DNA of 64,000 nt from Methylococcus capsulatus str. Texas = ATCC 19069 (lineage in GTDB: Bacteria > Pseudomonadota > Gammaproteobacteria > Methylococcales > Methylococcaceae): positions 1 through 64,000 of the forward strand of contig NZ_AUKJ01000007.1 of the NCBI RefSeq assembly GCF_000424685.1, read 5' to 3'. The position numbers and the translations under genes were made by a program. Under the pieces are notes generated by a model that worked only from the letters and a program-made list of their open reading frames with translations, had not been told where the DNA came from and made no database searches. Positions 1 to 9,051 of this stretch are shown here, piece after piece (position 1 is the stretch's first letter; each line of letters starts with the position of its first letter).

Positions 1-498
1 GGCCAGGTCGAGGACTACATGGCCAATCTGGTGATCGCGCAGTTGCTGTTCCTGGAATCGGAGAATCCCGACAAGGACATACATCTCTACATCAACTCCC
101 CCGGCGGGCTGGTGACGGCGGGACTGGCGATTTACGACACCATGCAGTTCATCAAGCCGGACGTCAGCACCCTCTGTGTCGGCCAGGCCGCCAGCATGGG
201 GGCGCTGCTGCTGGCCGGGGGCGCGGCCGGCAAGCGCTACTGCCTGCCGCATTCGCGGATCATGATTCACCAGCCGCTGGGGGGATTCCAGGGGCAGGCC
301 TCGGACATCGACATTCATGCCCGGGAGATTCTGGCGGTGCGCGACCGCCTCAACAAGATTCTCGCCCATCACACCGGCCAGCCCATCGAGAAGATCCAGA
401 TCGACACCGATCGCGACAACTTCATGGGGGGGGATGACGCGGTGAGTTATGGTCTGATCGACAAGGTGTTGACCCACAGGACCGTGACAGCGGCGTGA
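1..498 (+). CDS. clpP: ATP-dependent Clp protease proteolytic subunit (5' truncated)
   Basis: Serine peptidase that forms the barrel of the cytoplasmic ClpXP protease. The window opens inside the gene: the frame is open from base 1 (GQVEDYM...), which corresponds to an internal stretch of ClpP, so the true start lies upstream and the ATG at 19 is not the start. Visible are the nucleophile serine in GQAASMGA (codon at 193), the catalytic histidine in MIHQPLGG (codon at 268) and the IDTDRDNF region that supplies the aspartate. The C terminus (VLTHR) is of normal type. clpX follows 95 bases downstream on the same strand, as in most gammaproteobacteria. Identity is very secure; only the N-terminal part is missing. 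Confidence 0.97.
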   Translation, partial: GQVEDYMANLVIAQLLFLESENPDKDIHLYINSPGGLVTAGLAIYDTMQFIKPDVSTLCVGQAASMGALLLAGGAAGKRYCLPHSRIMIHQPLGGFQGQASDIDIHAREILAVRDRLNKILAHHTGQPIEKIQIDTDRDNFMGGDDAVSYGLIDKVLTHRTVTAA

Positions 499-546
499 AT
501 GTCGGATAGATTGGGGCCCTGAGAGGGTACCGGCTGCAGGCACGGG

Positions 547-563
547 TCCGCCCGGTGGGCGGA
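547..563 (+). other. Small inverted repeat between clpP and clpX
   Basis: TCCGCCC (547-553) and GGGCGGA (557-563) form a 7-bp stem with a 3-base loop, about 30 bases before the clpX start. No T-run follows, so it is not a convincing intrinsic terminator. It could be an attenuator or processing structure separating clpP and clpX expression, but may be chance in GC-rich DNA. Confidence 0.3.
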
Positions 564-593
564 TTCCGCTGCGGGAAACGAAGAGGTAAAGCG

Positions 594-1880
594 ATGAGCG
601 AGGATAAACACGGCAAAGACAGCGGCGGCAAGCTCCTGTATTGCTCATTCTGCGGGAAAAGCCAGCACGAGGTCCGCAAGTTGATTGCGGGGCCGGCAGT
701 GTTTGTCTGCGACGAATGTGTCGAGCTGTGCAACGACATCATCCGCGAGGAATTGCAGGAGAGCGCCTCCACGGGCGCCGACAAGCTGCCCAAACCGAAA
801 GAGATCAAGAAAGTTCTGGATGAATACGTGATCGGCCAGGAGAAGGCCAAGCGGATTCTTTCGGTCGCCGTCTACAACCATTACAAGCGGCTGCGCGCCC
901 AGCAGACCCACAGTAAGAAGAACGAGGTCGAACTGGCCAAGAGCAACATCCTGCTGATTGGTCCGACCGGTTCGGGCAAGACCTTGCTGGCGGAGACGCT
1001 CGCGCGCCTGCTCGACGTGCCTTTCACCATCGCCGATGCCACCACGCTGACCGAGGCGGGCTATGTGGGTGAGGATGTCGAGAACATCATCCAGAAAATC
1101 CTGCAGAAGTGCGATTACGACGTGGAAAAGGCCGAGCAGGGGATCGTCTACATCGACGAGATCGACAAGATTTCCCGCAAGGCCGACAACCCCTCGATCA
1201 CCCGGGACGTCTCCGGCGAAGGCGTGCAGCAGGCCTTGCTCAAGCTGATCGAAGGGACCGTGGCCTCCGTGCCGCCGCAGGGCGGGCGCAAGCATCCGCA
1301 GCAGGAGTTCCTGCAGGTCAATACCGCCAACATCCTGTTCATCTGCGGCGGAGCCTTCGCGGGCCTGGAGAAGATCATCCGTTCGCGCTCCGAGCAGGGC
1401 GGAATCGGGTTCGCAGCAGACGTCAAGAGTAAGGACGACAGCCGCAATGTCGGCGAGGTGCTCGCCGACGTCGAGGCCGAGGACCTGATCCGCTACGGTC
1501 TGATACCGGAATTCGTCGGGCGCCTGCCGGTGGTGGCGACGCTGGAAGAGCTGGACGAGGCGGCTCTGGTGCGCATCCTGACCGAGCCCAAGAACGCCTT
1601 GGTCAAACAGTACCGGCGGCTGTTCGAAATGGAGTCCTGCGAACTGGAGATCCGTGACGACGCGCTGGGCGCCATCGCCCGCAAGGCCATGGCGCGCAAG
1701 ACCGGCGCACGGGGCCTTAGGACCATACTCGAGCATACGCTGCTGGACACGATGTACGAGCTGCCTTCCTCGGATCGGATCTCCAAGGTGGTGGTCGACG
1801 AAAAAGTCATCAACGGGGAAAGCGAGCCTCTGATGATTTACGACAACAGCCTGGAAAAGCAGGCGGCGGCAGCGGATTGA
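594..1880 (+). CDS. clpX: ATP-dependent Clp protease ATP-binding subunit ClpX
   Basis: Hexameric AAA+ unfoldase that feeds substrates to ClpP; 428 residues, a normal family length. The start at 594 is preferred over the in-frame upstream codon at 555 because an AGAGG ribosome site lies about 8 bases before it and [10 protein letters not shown] is a typical ClpX N terminus. An N-terminal zinc-binding domain uses C17, C20, C39 and C42. The AAA+ module shows Walker A GPTGSGKT, the pore loop GYVGED, Walker [10 protein letters not shown], an IGF loop (GGIGF) for docking ClpP, an arginine-finger region PEFVGRLP and sensor 2 GARGLR. It lies directly downstream of clpP and upstream of lon. Confidence 0.98.
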   Translation: MSEDKHGKDSGGKLLYCSFCGKSQHEVRKLIAGPAVFVCDECVELCNDIIREELQESASTGADKLPKPKEIKKVLDEYVIGQEKAKRILSVAVYNHYKRLRAQQTHSKKNEVELAKSNILLIGPTGSGKTLLAETLARLLDVPFTIADATTLTEAGYVGEDVENIIQKILQKCDYDVEKAEQGIVYIDEIDKISRKADNPSITRDVSGEGVQQALLKLIEGTVASVPPQGGRKHPQQEFLQVNTANILFICGGAFAGLEKIIRSRSEQGGIGFAADVKSKDDSRNVGEVLADVEAEDLIRYGLIPEFVGRLPVVATLEELDEAALVRILTEPKNALVKQYRRLFEMESCELEIRDDALGAIARKAMARKTGARGLRTILEHTLLDTMYELPSSDRISKVVVDEKVINGESEPLMIYDNSLEKQAAAAD

Positions 1881-2009
1881 TAGGCTGCGTGACACTTGTC
1901 CGCTTTCCCTTTCCGGCGTGTGCGCATTTTGTTGTGAGCGATGCTTGTAATTGCGCGCCGCGCCCTCAACTCACCGATGTGACTTAAAGACAATCGAGAG
2001 GGTGCTACG

Positions 2010-4439
2010 ATGGAAAATTCAGGCGTCGAACACGAGATAACAAGTGGCGAACGGTGGGTTCCGGTTCTGCCTTTGCGCGACGTGGTGGTCTATCCCCACA
2101 TGGTCATACCCTTGTTCGTCGGGCGGGAAAAATCGATTTTCGCGCTGGACAGCGCAATGCGCGACAGTAAACAGGTCTTGCTGCTGGCGCAGAAAGACGC
2201 GGAAGTCGATGACCCTGGTTTCGACGACCTCTACCGGGTGGGTACGCTCTCCAACATCCTGCAATTGCTGAAGCTGCCGGACGGTACCGTGAAGGTGCTG
2301 GTGGAAGGAGCCCAGCGCTGCCGAGTGGAGGACATTCGCCTCGCGGACAGACACTACAGTGCCAGTGTTTCCGAGATTCGGGAGGTTCCCGGTGTCGACG
2401 AGCGGGAGCTGGACGTCCTGATGCGCACCGCAACCAATACCTTCGACCAGTATGTCAAGCTGAACAAGCGCATCCCTCCCGAAGTGCTCAACTCGCTCTC
2501 GGGGATCGATGATCCGGCGCGACTGGCCGATACCATCGCCGCCCACATGACGGTCAAGATCGAGGACAAGCAGGCGATCCTGGAGAACAGCGCAATCTCG
2601 GCCCGGCTGGAAAAGCTGATCACGTTGATGGAAGCCGAGGTCGACATGCTGGAGATGGAACGGCGTGTGCGCGGCCGCGTCAAGCAGCAGATGGAGAAGA
2701 ACCAGCGCGAGTACTACCTGAATGAGCAGATGAAGGCCATTCAGAAAGAGTTGGGCGAGATGGAGGAAGTGCCCAACGAATTCGAGGAGTTGGCCCGGAG
2801 GATCGAAAAGGCCGGTATGCCTCAGGCGGCCCGGACCAAGGCGGAAACCGAACTCAACAAGTTGAAGCTGATGTCCCCGATGTCGGCCGAAGCCACGGTG
2901 GTCCGCAACTACATCGACTGGATCGTGAATCTGCCATGGAAGAAGCGCACCAAGGTGAGTCACGATCTGCAGCAAGCCGAGGAAATCCTCGAAGCCGAGC
3001 ACTATGGGCTCGAGAAGGTCAAGGAGCGTATCCTGGAATATCTGGCGGTGCAGCAGCGCGTCAAGAAGATCAAAGGACCGATTCTCTGCCTGGTGGGGCC
3101 GCCCGGTGTAGGCAAGACCTCCTTGGGGCAGTCCATTGCCCGCGCGACCAACCGCAAATACGTCCGTATGGCCTTGGGTGGCGTCCGTGACGAGGCGGAG
3201 ATCCGCGGTCACCGGCGGACCTACATCGGCTCCATGCCGGGCAAGATCCTGCAGAATCTGTCCAAGGTGAAGACGCGGAATCCGATGTTCATGCTGGACG
3301 AAATCGACAAGATGGCCATGGATTTCCGCGGTGATCCGGCGTCCGCTCTGCTCGAGGTGCTGGATCCGGAACAGAACCATACCTTCGCCGACCATTACCT
3401 GGAAGTCGACTTCGATCTCTCCGAAGTCATGTTCGTGGCCACGGCGAATACGCTCAACATCCCGCCAGCGCTGCTGGACCGCATGGAAATCATCCGCCTT
3501 GCCGGTTACACCGAGGATGAGAAGGTCAACATTGCGATGCGCTACCTGGTGCCCAAGCAGATGAAGAACTGCGGGTTGAAGGATACCGAGCTGCACATCA
3601 GCGAAGCGGCCGTCCGCGACATCATCCGCTACTATACCCGGGAGGCCGGGGTCCGCAGTCTGGAGCGGGAAATAGCCAAGATCTGCCGGAAAGTGGTCAA
3701 GAATCTGCTGCTCAAGCCCACCCACAAGAAAGTATCGGTCACTCCGCGCAATCTGGACGACTACCTCGGCGTGCCGCGTTTCCGCTTCGGCCGCGCCGAG
3801 GAAAGCGATCAGGTCGGCCAGGTCACGGGGTTGGCCTGGACGGAAGTGGGGGGAGAGTTGCTGACGATCGAAGCCGTGGTCATGCCGGGTACCGGTAAAC
3901 AGACCTACACCGGCAAGCTCGGCGAGGTCATGCAGGAATCGATTCAGACGGCGGTGACCGTGGTCCGGAGCCGCGCCGAAGCGCTGGGTATCGATCCCGC
4001 GTTTTACCAGAAGCACGACGTCCACATCCACGTGCCCGAAGGTGCGACGCCCAAGGATGGACCGAGTGCGGGCATCGGTATGTGCACCGCTCTCGTTTCT
4101 TCCCTGACGGGCATCCCGGTGCGTTCGGACGTGGCCATGACCGGCGAAATCACCTTGCGTGGCGAGGTGCTGCCCATCGGCGGACTGAAGGAAAAGCTGC
4201 TGGCGGCGCACCGCGGCGGTATCACCACGGTCCTGATTCCCAAGGAAAACGAAAAGGATTTGGCCGAAATACCCCGAAACATCAAGCAGGACCTGGATAT
4301 TCGGACCGTCCGGTGGATCGACGAGGTGTTGGCCGTCGCCTTGCAGCGGTTGCCGGAACCAGCCTCACGGGTACTGCCGCCTACCGAGGAGTGCGCTCCG
4401 AAAACGGTGGGTGCGAGCGGGGGTCTGACCGCGCATTGA
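2010..4439 (+). CDS. lon: ATP-dependent protease La (Lon)
   Basis: Cytoplasmic AAA+ serine protease that degrades misfolded and regulatory proteins. It has 809 residues in the classical LonA order. The N-terminal substrate domain begins with VLPLRDVVVYPHM and is followed by a coiled helical region. The ATPase has Walker A GPPGVGKTS and Walker B MFMLDEIDKM. The C-terminal protease domain has catalytic Ser686 in PKDGPSAGIG and Lys729 in GGLKEKLL, 43 residues apart as in the E. coli enzyme. GAGAGG lies about 9 bases before the ATG. It follows clpX by 129 bases. I did not find a convincing heat-shock promoter in that gap. Confidence 0.98.
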   Translation: MENSGVEHEITSGERWVPVLPLRDVVVYPHMVIPLFVGREKSIFALDSAMRDSKQVLLLAQKDAEVDDPGFDDLYRVGTLSNILQLLKLPDGTVKVLVEGAQRCRVEDIRLADRHYSASVSEIREVPGVDERELDVLMRTATNTFDQYVKLNKRIPPEVLNSLSGIDDPARLADTIAAHMTVKIEDKQAILENSAISARLEKLITLMEAEVDMLEMERRVRGRVKQQMEKNQREYYLNEQMKAIQKELGEMEEVPNEFEELARRIEKAGMPQAARTKAETELNKLKLMSPMSAEATVVRNYIDWIVNLPWKKRTKVSHDLQQAEEILEAEHYGLEKVKERILEYLAVQQRVKKIKGPILCLVGPPGVGKTSLGQSIARATNRKYVRMALGGVRDEAEIRGHRRTYIGSMPGKILQNLSKVKTRNPMFMLDEIDKMAMDFRGDPASALLEVLDPEQNHTFADHYLEVDFDLSEVMFVATANTLNIPPALLDRMEIIRLAGYTEDEKVNIAMRYLVPKQMKNCGLKDTELHISEAAVRDIIRYYTREAGVRSLEREIAKICRKVVKNLLLKPTHKKVSVTPRNLDDYLGVPRFRFGRAEESDQVGQVTGLAWTEVGGELLTIEAVVMPGTGKQTYTGKLGEVMQESIQTAVTVVRSRAEALGIDPAFYQKHDVHIHVPEGATPKDGPSAGIGMCTALVSSLTGIPVRSDVAMTGEITLRGEVLPIGGLKEKLLAAHRGGITTVLIPKENEKDLAEIPRNIKQDLDIRTVRWIDEVLAVALQRLPEPASRVLPPTEECAPKTVGASGGLTAH

Positions 4440-4475
4440 AGGGCCGGAAGGCAAGGATTCCGGGGCTTGTGCGCC

Positions 4476-4505
4476 TTGACACGGCTTTTTTTGCGCTGCT
4501 AAAGT
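4476..4505 (+). promoter_or_regulatory. Probable sigma-70 promoter for hupB
   Basis: A perfect TTGACA (-35, 4476-4481) is followed after 18 bases by TAAAGT (4500-4505), a 4/6 match to TATAAT. It lies in the lon-hupB gap and would give a leader of roughly 80 bases. It may also drive the two tRNA genes behind hupB. Confidence 0.6.
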
Positions 4506-4593
4506 GCGGCAGCTAGGGGGGACGCCAGTTCCACTGGATTTACGGCCCGGCATTCCGATGCAGCGGTACAGTCAACTCAAATAGGGGAAAGAA

Positions 4594-4866
4594 ATGAATA
4601 AAGCGGAACTGATTGAAGCCATCGCCGATGCGGCCAATCTCACGAAGGCCGATGCGGGGCGTGCTCTGGATGCAGTGATCGACGCCATTACCGATGCGTT
4701 GAAGAAAGGCGATACGGTCTCGCTGGTCGGGTTCGGCTCGTTCGCGGTCAAGGAGCGTGCAGAGCGTCAGGGGCGAAATCCGCAGACGGGCGACAGCATC
4801 ACCATCAAGGCTGCGAAAATTCCGTCATTCAAGTGTGGCAAAGCGCTGAAAGATGCTGTAAACTAG
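4594..4866 (+). CDS. hupB: DNA-binding protein HU (beta type)
   Basis: Small nucleoid protein that bends DNA as a dimer; 90 residues, exactly the usual HU length. It starts [11 protein letters not shown] and contains the signature GFGSF followed by the flexible DNA-grasping arm ([12 protein letters not shown]) and a C-terminal [20 protein letters not shown] lies just upstream of the ATG. The position right after lon matches hupB in enteric and pseudomonad genomes. The tRNA-Val gene begins only 14 bases after its stop, so mRNA and tRNAs may share a transcript. Confidence 0.97.
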   Translation: MNKAELIEAIADAANLTKADAGRALDAVIDAITDALKKGDTVSLVGFGSFAVKERAERQGRNPQTGDSITIKAAKIPSFKCGKALKDAVN

Positions 4867-4880
4867 TTATTCTTCAGTTG

Positions 4881-4956
4881 GGGTGCTTAGCTCAGCTGGG
4901 AGAGCATCGCCCTTACAAGGCGAGGGTCGTAGGTTCGATCCCTACAGCACCCACCA
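4881..4956 (+). tRNA. tRNA-Val (anticodon TAC)
   Basis: A full cloverleaf of 76 bases. The acceptor arm GGGTGCT pairs with AGCACCC; the D arm is GCTC..GAGC. The anticodon loop CTTACAA carries TAC and the T arm contains GGTTCGATCC. The 3' CCA is encoded (4954-4956). It reads GUA-type valine codons. Confidence 0.97.
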
Positions 4957-4972
4957 AGAGAATCGGATCATT

Positions 4973-5049
4973 GGAGCGGTAGTTCAGTTGGTCAGAATAC
5001 CGGCCTGTCACGCCGGGGGTCGCGGGTTCGAGCCCCGTCCGCTCCGCCA
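4973..5049 (+). tRNA. tRNA-Asp (anticodon GTC)
   Basis: A full cloverleaf of 77 bases. The acceptor arm GGAGCGG pairs with CCGCTCC and G is the discriminator. The anticodon loop CTGTCAC carries GTC, the T loop is GGTTCGAGCC, and CCA is encoded at 5047-5049. It lies 16 bases after tRNA-Val, so the two are surely one transcript. Confidence 0.97.
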
Positions 5050-5058
5050 TATCGAAAC

Positions 5059-5085
5059 CCCAGGCATTCGCCTGGGTTTTTTTTT
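5059..5085 (+). terminator. Intrinsic terminator after the tRNA pair
   Basis: CCCAGGC (5059-5065) and GCCTGGG (5070-5076) form a perfect 7-bp stem with a 4-base loop, followed immediately by a run of nine Ts (5077-5085). It ends the hupB/tRNA unit and isolates ppiD. Confidence 0.9.
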
Positions 5086-5135
5086 GGGCTCTAGTTTGTC
5101 GTATCCATCAACGATAGTCATTCCGGTACCGATAT

Positions 5136-7001
5136 ATGCTGCAGGCCATTCGTGATAAAGCGCAGGGGATCTTTGCCTGGGCGATGTTGATTCTCGTGGG
5201 TATTCCTTTTGCTTTTTGGGGGATCAACAATTATTTCGATTCGGGCAAGGAAGCACCTGTCGCGGTCGTCGGTGACCGGGATTTCTTCGAACGCGATGTG
5301 GTCCAGGCCTATCAGCAGGACTTGGCCAACCTGGTCGGTCTGGGAGATGTCGATGAAAAGCACCTGAAACGGCAAGCGCTCGAACGTTTGGTGCGCGATG
5401 AACTGATTTCGCAGGCCGCGGCAGGCGAAGGGCTGGCTGTCCCCGATTCGGTGGTGCGCGCTTTCATCCAGACGTTGCCGTATTTCCAGACCGACGGCAA
5501 ATTCGACAAGGACAAGTACAACGTCATGCTTTCGGCCCAAGGGATGAGTTCGCCCGTTTTCGTCGAGCAGGTCAAGCGTGCGCTCCTGATGGAGCAGTTT
5601 CAGCGGGGCATAACCGATACCGCTTTCGTCACGCGGCAAGAGGTGGAGGCTTTTTTCCGTCTGAAGAACCAGGAGCGTGAAATCGAGTTCGTGACGGTGC
5701 CGCTGGCGAAGGCCGATGAAGAGGTGTCCGAGTCATCGATCGACGAGTATTACCGGTCGCACCCGGACGAGTTCCAGTCCCCGGAGACCGTCAGCGTGAA
5801 TTATCTGTTGCTGAGCCTCGACGATGTGGCGAAAGAGGTGAAGCCCACTGAGGAGGAGCTGAGGAATTTCTACGAGGAACAAAAGGCCGGTTTCACCACG
5901 GAAGAACGGCGGAAGGTGAGTCATATCCTCGTTACCGTGGATCCGGCCAAGCCTGAAGACGAGGCCGCCGCACTGGCGAAGATCCGACAGATCCGGGAGC
6001 GTCTGCTCAAAGGAGAGGATTTCGCCAAACTGGCGAAGGAAACCTCCGACGATCGGGTTTCCGCCGAGAAGGGCGGTGACCTCGGCGTGGTCACCAAGGG
6101 GGGCATGGAACCGAACTTCGAGAAAGCGGCATTGGCGCTGTCCCAGGGCGAGGTGTCCGAACCGGTCCGGACCTCTTTCGGCTATCACTTGATCAAGGTG
6201 ACGGAGCTGACACCCGCCACCACCAAGCCGTACGAACAGGTGAAGGACGAAGTCGCTGCCGGTTTTCGCAGGAATGCGGCGGAGAACAGGTTCTATGATC
6301 TGGGACAGAAACTCACCGAATTCGCCTTCGAGCACCCCGACACGCTGGAACCCGCGGCTCGGGCGCTGGGTTTGAAGGTCGAGGAGACGGGCCCATTCAC
6401 CCGCGAGAGCGGAGAGGGAATTTCTGCGGACGAGGGGGTGCGCAAGGCGGCTTTCAGCGAGGAGGTGCTGGGCGGGAAGAACAGTGACGTCGTCGAGATC
6501 GGGGCGGACAAGGTCGTCGTGCTCAGGCTGAAGGAGCATCGCCCCGCAGAAACCATGTCGCTTGCTGAAGTGCGCGAGCGGATCGTCAGCTTGCTGCGCG
6601 ACCGGGCGACTAGGCAGAAGACCGAAGCTCTCGCGGAGGCGGCGCTCAAAGAGATGGGGGAGGGCAAGACCTTGGGGGATGTGGCAAAGGCCCACAACTG
6701 GAAAGTCACCGGCCCCCTCACGGTTCGCCGCGATGCCTCGGGGGTGGCGGCTGCCGTCGTGAATGCCGCGTTCGGAACCCGGGAGTTGAACCGGCCGATC
6801 CGGGTGGCGCTCGAAAACGGCGACCAGGCGATCCTCCGCATCGCGGCGATCAAGGAAGGCGAGGCGGCGCCGGAGGCCGAAAAGGACATGGAAACAGTAC
6901 GCCAGTCTTTGGCGCGGGTGGCCGGCCAGCGGGAGTTCGCCGCCTTCATGGCGGAAATGCGCAGAAGTGCGGACGTTTATATCAAACCCGACCAGGACTG
7001 A
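5136..7001 (+). CDS. ppiD: Periplasmic folding chaperone / peptidyl-prolyl isomerase PpiD
   Basis: Membrane-anchored foldase that receives proteins emerging from the Sec translocon. It has 621 residues, the usual PpiD size. The N terminus MLQAIRDKAQGIFAW leads into one transmembrane helix (about residues 12-32), putting the rest in the periplasm. A SurA-like chaperone region follows (about 35-240). A parvulin domain starts at RRKVSHILV (about residue 262) and contains SAEKGGDLG and SFGYHLIKV. The C-terminal part is a second chaperone-like segment. The hupB-ppiD neighbourhood is conserved; here two tRNA genes and a terminator lie between. Whether its parvulin domain is catalytically active cannot be told from sequence alone. 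Confidence 0.93.
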   Translation: MLQAIRDKAQGIFAWAMLILVGIPFAFWGINNYFDSGKEAPVAVVGDRDFFERDVVQAYQQDLANLVGLGDVDEKHLKRQALERLVRDELISQAAAGEGLAVPDSVVRAFIQTLPYFQTDGKFDKDKYNVMLSAQGMSSPVFVEQVKRALLMEQFQRGITDTAFVTRQEVEAFFRLKNQEREIEFVTVPLAKADEEVSESSIDEYYRSHPDEFQSPETVSVNYLLLSLDDVAKEVKPTEEELRNFYEEQKAGFTTEERRKVSHILVTVDPAKPEDEAAALAKIRQIRERLLKGEDFAKLAKETSDDRVSAEKGGDLGVVTKGGMEPNFEKAALALSQGEVSEPVRTSFGYHLIKVTELTPATTKPYEQVKDEVAAGFRRNAAENRFYDLGQKLTEFAFEHPDTLEPAARALGLKVEETGPFTRESGEGISADEGVRKAAFSEEVLGGKNSDVVEIGADKVVVLRLKEHRPAETMSLAEVRERIVSLLRDRATRQKTEALAEAALKEMGEGKTLGDVAKAHNWKVTGPLTVRRDASGVAAAVVNAAFGTRELNRPIRVALENGDQAILRIAAIKEGEAAPEAEKDMETVRQSLARVAGQREFAAFMAEMRRSADVYIKPDQD

Positions 7002-7054
7002 GCCGTTCCTCTGTCATCGCCGCAGGATGATTTGACGGGCAGCAGGAGGGTCGG

Positions 7055-8197
7055 ATGGAGTTCGACATTCTGCTGGTCGTCGGCATCGATGCGGTCGGCA
7101 TTGCCCGGTTCCCCCGAATTCTGCACGATGCCGGCTGCCGGGTGACGCTGCTGGCACCACCGGGGCTAGCAGTGGCGCGCTCGCGTTATGTCAGCCGTCA
7201 CGTTGCCACGGCCGCCGGACCGGAAGCGCTGCCGAGGCAGCTCCAAACCTTGTTGGCCGAACGGCATTTTCACCATGTCATCGTCGGCGACGAACCGACC
7301 CTCACGGTCATCGCCCGGCATCGTGGCGAGGCATGGCTGGACGGCTGGTTTCCGGTCGACCACCGCAGCGATGCCGTCGAGGTGATCCTGTCGAAATCGG
7401 CCTTTCAGCGGGCGGCGGGCGCAGCGGGTTTGAGCACTCCGAAATCCGAAGTCCGCACCGGCCTGGCCGGACTCGAGGCGGCGGCGCGCGCCATGGGGTA
7501 TCCCGTCATGCTCAAGAAGTCGCACGGTTGCAGCGGTTCGGGCGTCCGCAGGGTGGCGGGAGAGGCCGAACTGGGAGCGGCCTTCGAGCTGCTGAACGAA
7601 GGCAATGGCACGCTGCTGATCCAACAGTTCCTCGATGGCCGGGTCGGTTCTTCCGACGTGCTGTTCGACCGCGGCGTGCCGGTGTGCTGGCAGTCCTGGT
7701 ATTCCCGTCAGTGCTGGCCGACGCCGCTGGCATCCTCCTGTGTCCGCGAGGCGATGGCCCACCGTGAGATCGGGCCGATGCTCGCCGGCGTAGGCGCGCT
7801 GAGCGGATTCCATGGTTTCGCCGGCGTGGACTGGGTGCACGATACGGAACGGGACCGTATCTATCTGATCGAATTCAATCCGAGACCCACGCCGACCTAC
7901 CACCTCGACGTGCTTTCCGGGGTCCGCTTCGCGGACAGCTTCCACGCCATACTCGCAGGGACGCGCAGTGCCGGATGCCGGGAGCCGTCCGCAGCGGCAT
8001 GCGGCATGGTGGTCTACCTGTTTCCGCAGAGCCTTTATCGCGCCATTGCTGAATGTGACCTCGACAGTCTGTGGCGGTGCTGGAGCGATGCGCCATGGAG
8101 CGATCCCGTCCTGATGGCCGCTCATCTGCGCCGGGTTTTGACCCATTTCCTGCCCGTGCGTTGGCGGCAGGCGGTGAAGCGCCTCCTGGGCCGATGA
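7055..8197 (+). CDS. ATP-grasp domain protein of unknown substrate
   Basis: 380 residues, likely a cytoplasmic ATP-dependent carboxylate ligase. The N-terminal pre-ATP-grasp part begins LLVVGIDAVGIARFPRIL. The ATP-grasp core shows the nucleotide-binding lysine region MLKKSHGCSGSGVRRV, the VGSSDVLF strand and the metal-binding IEFNPRPTPTYH loop. GGAGGG lies just before the ATG. It follows ppiD by 53 bases and could be co-transcribed with it. It resembles carbamoyl-phosphate-synthase-like ATP-grasp proteins of unknown role found singly in proteobacteria. Nothing in the neighbourhood fixes a substrate. Confidence 0.7.
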   Translation: MEFDILLVVGIDAVGIARFPRILHDAGCRVTLLAPPGLAVARSRYVSRHVATAAGPEALPRQLQTLLAERHFHHVIVGDEPTLTVIARHRGEAWLDGWFPVDHRSDAVEVILSKSAFQRAAGAAGLSTPKSEVRTGLAGLEAAARAMGYPVMLKKSHGCSGSGVRRVAGEAELGAAFELLNEGNGTLLIQQFLDGRVGSSDVLFDRGVPVCWQSWYSRQCWPTPLASSCVREAMAHREIGPMLAGVGALSGFHGFAGVDWVHDTERDRIYLIEFNPRPTPTYHLDVLSGVRFADSFHAILAGTRSAGCREPSAAACGMVVYLFPQSLYRAIAECDLDSLWRCWSDAPWSDPVLMAAHLRRVLTHFLPVRWRQAVKRLLGR

Positions 8198-8205
8198 GCC
8201 CACTT

Positions 8206-8616
8206 TTAGCGGGTGGCGACAAAGGCGAGAATGAGACCGGCCACCACGTTGCCGACGATGCTCACGACCAGTTCCCGGGTGAAGAAGGCGCCGGGTCTCA
8301 TCTTGCCGATGCGGGGATTCTTGTGTTTGGCCGTGATCTCGATGCTTCCCGTCGAGAGGTTTGCTACGGTCGACCGCACCAGTTCCACCACCTGGGTTTC
8401 GCTGTGAATGGCTGGATGAAACTTGACCAGCAGGGTACCGGTCGTGATGTTGGGCTCGGCGTGGTAAATGCCCTTGGCCGCTGAATCCTTGAGAATCGAC
8501 TGTTTGAGAATTTCGGCATAGGTCTGCCGGTAGCGGATGAGCGGCACCCGGAAGCGGATCCGGTTGGGAACCTTGTCGTGGACGATGGAAACGAGTTCTG
8601 CCGTCGGCTGCGTCAT
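8206..8616 (-). CDS. HMA2-domain small membrane protein
   Basis: 136 residues. The N-terminal ~100 residues resemble the HMA2 fold (a heavy-metal-associated-like domain lacking the CxxC pair). Typical features are PNRIRFRVPLIR, an internal helix and TTGTLLVKFHPAI. A single C-terminal transmembrane segment (VVSIVGNVVAGLILAFV) anchors it to the inner membrane. No metal-ligand cysteines are present, so metal binding is not supported. It converges on the ATP-grasp gene with an 8-base gap and is divergent from the four-cysteine protein. The family call is from memory of the pattern; the role is unknown. Confidence 0.6.
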   Translation of the reverse strand: MTQPTAELVSIVHDKVPNRIRFRVPLIRYRQTYAEILKQSILKDSAAKGIYHAEPNITTGTLLVKFHPAIHSETQVVELVRSTVANLSTGSIEITAKHKNPRIGKMRPGAFFTRELVVSIVGNVVAGLILAFVATR

Positions 8617-8718
8617 GGAAAGGGTCCGGTATTGAAATCTAAGGGCGGTCGGGATACTCGGGGGTCACCCGCGACGTTCCCGTCCGGATCGGAATGTTAT
8701 CATCGTTGCCCATCATCC

Positions 8719-9048
8719 ATGATGACGGAACGTCTGCCCGTGTTGTCCCGAATCCGGCTCACGCTTTCCTTGCTGCTGCTGGGTCCTGCCTCGGCTGGGG
8801 CCGGGCTCACAGGGCCCGCGAATTATTGGGAATGCATCCTCCACGGTATGGAGGACGTGAAAAATGACCCGGTGGCACGGGAAGTCATGAAAATCTGTCT
8901 TTCGGACTTTCCCGACGGCTTTTCGGTAGAGGAGCCGCTGGAAGGAACGCCGACGGAATGCATCCTGAAGCATGGCGAAGACGTGTCCAGCGCCTTGGCC
9001 GCCCAGCAGATCCACATCGCCTGCAACGTCCTTTATTCCCGGCCGTGA
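8719..9048 (+). CDS. Small secreted four-cysteine protein (VF_A0006-like)
   Basis: 109 residues from the first of two adjacent ATGs (8719, 8722). A signal peptide is clear (RLTLSLLLLGPASAGAG). The mature part is two copies of one motif: YWECILHG..D...A..V...CLSDFP and TECILKHGEDV...A..I...CNVLYS. Each has a cysteine pair about 20 residues apart. The four cysteines and spacing recall the VF_A0006 four-cysteine family, whose function I do not know. Two disulfides in the periplasm are likely. The longer frame upstream (from 8578) runs over the start of the divergent gene and is not needed. Confidence 0.6.
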   Translation: MMTERLPVLSRIRLTLSLLLLGPASAGAGLTGPANYWECILHGMEDVKNDPVAREVMKICLSDFPDGFSVEEPLEGTPTECILKHGEDVSSALAAQQIHIACNVLYSRP

Positions 9049-9051
9049 GCT

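Noticed and set aside
1881-2009. Heat-shock (sigma-32) promoter before lon
   Set aside because: CTTGTC is present, but no CCCCAT-like box lies at the right distance.
2019-4211. 730-residue open frame antisense to lon
   Set aside because: It is a codon shadow in GC-rich DNA; lon is complete and canonical on the other strand. The same applies to the long frames opposite fusA, the sensor gene, cdsA/dxr and others.
4444-4463. Hairpin CCGGAA...TTCCGG after lon as a terminator
   Set aside because: Only 6 bp of stem, an 8-base loop and no T-run; it is more likely chance.
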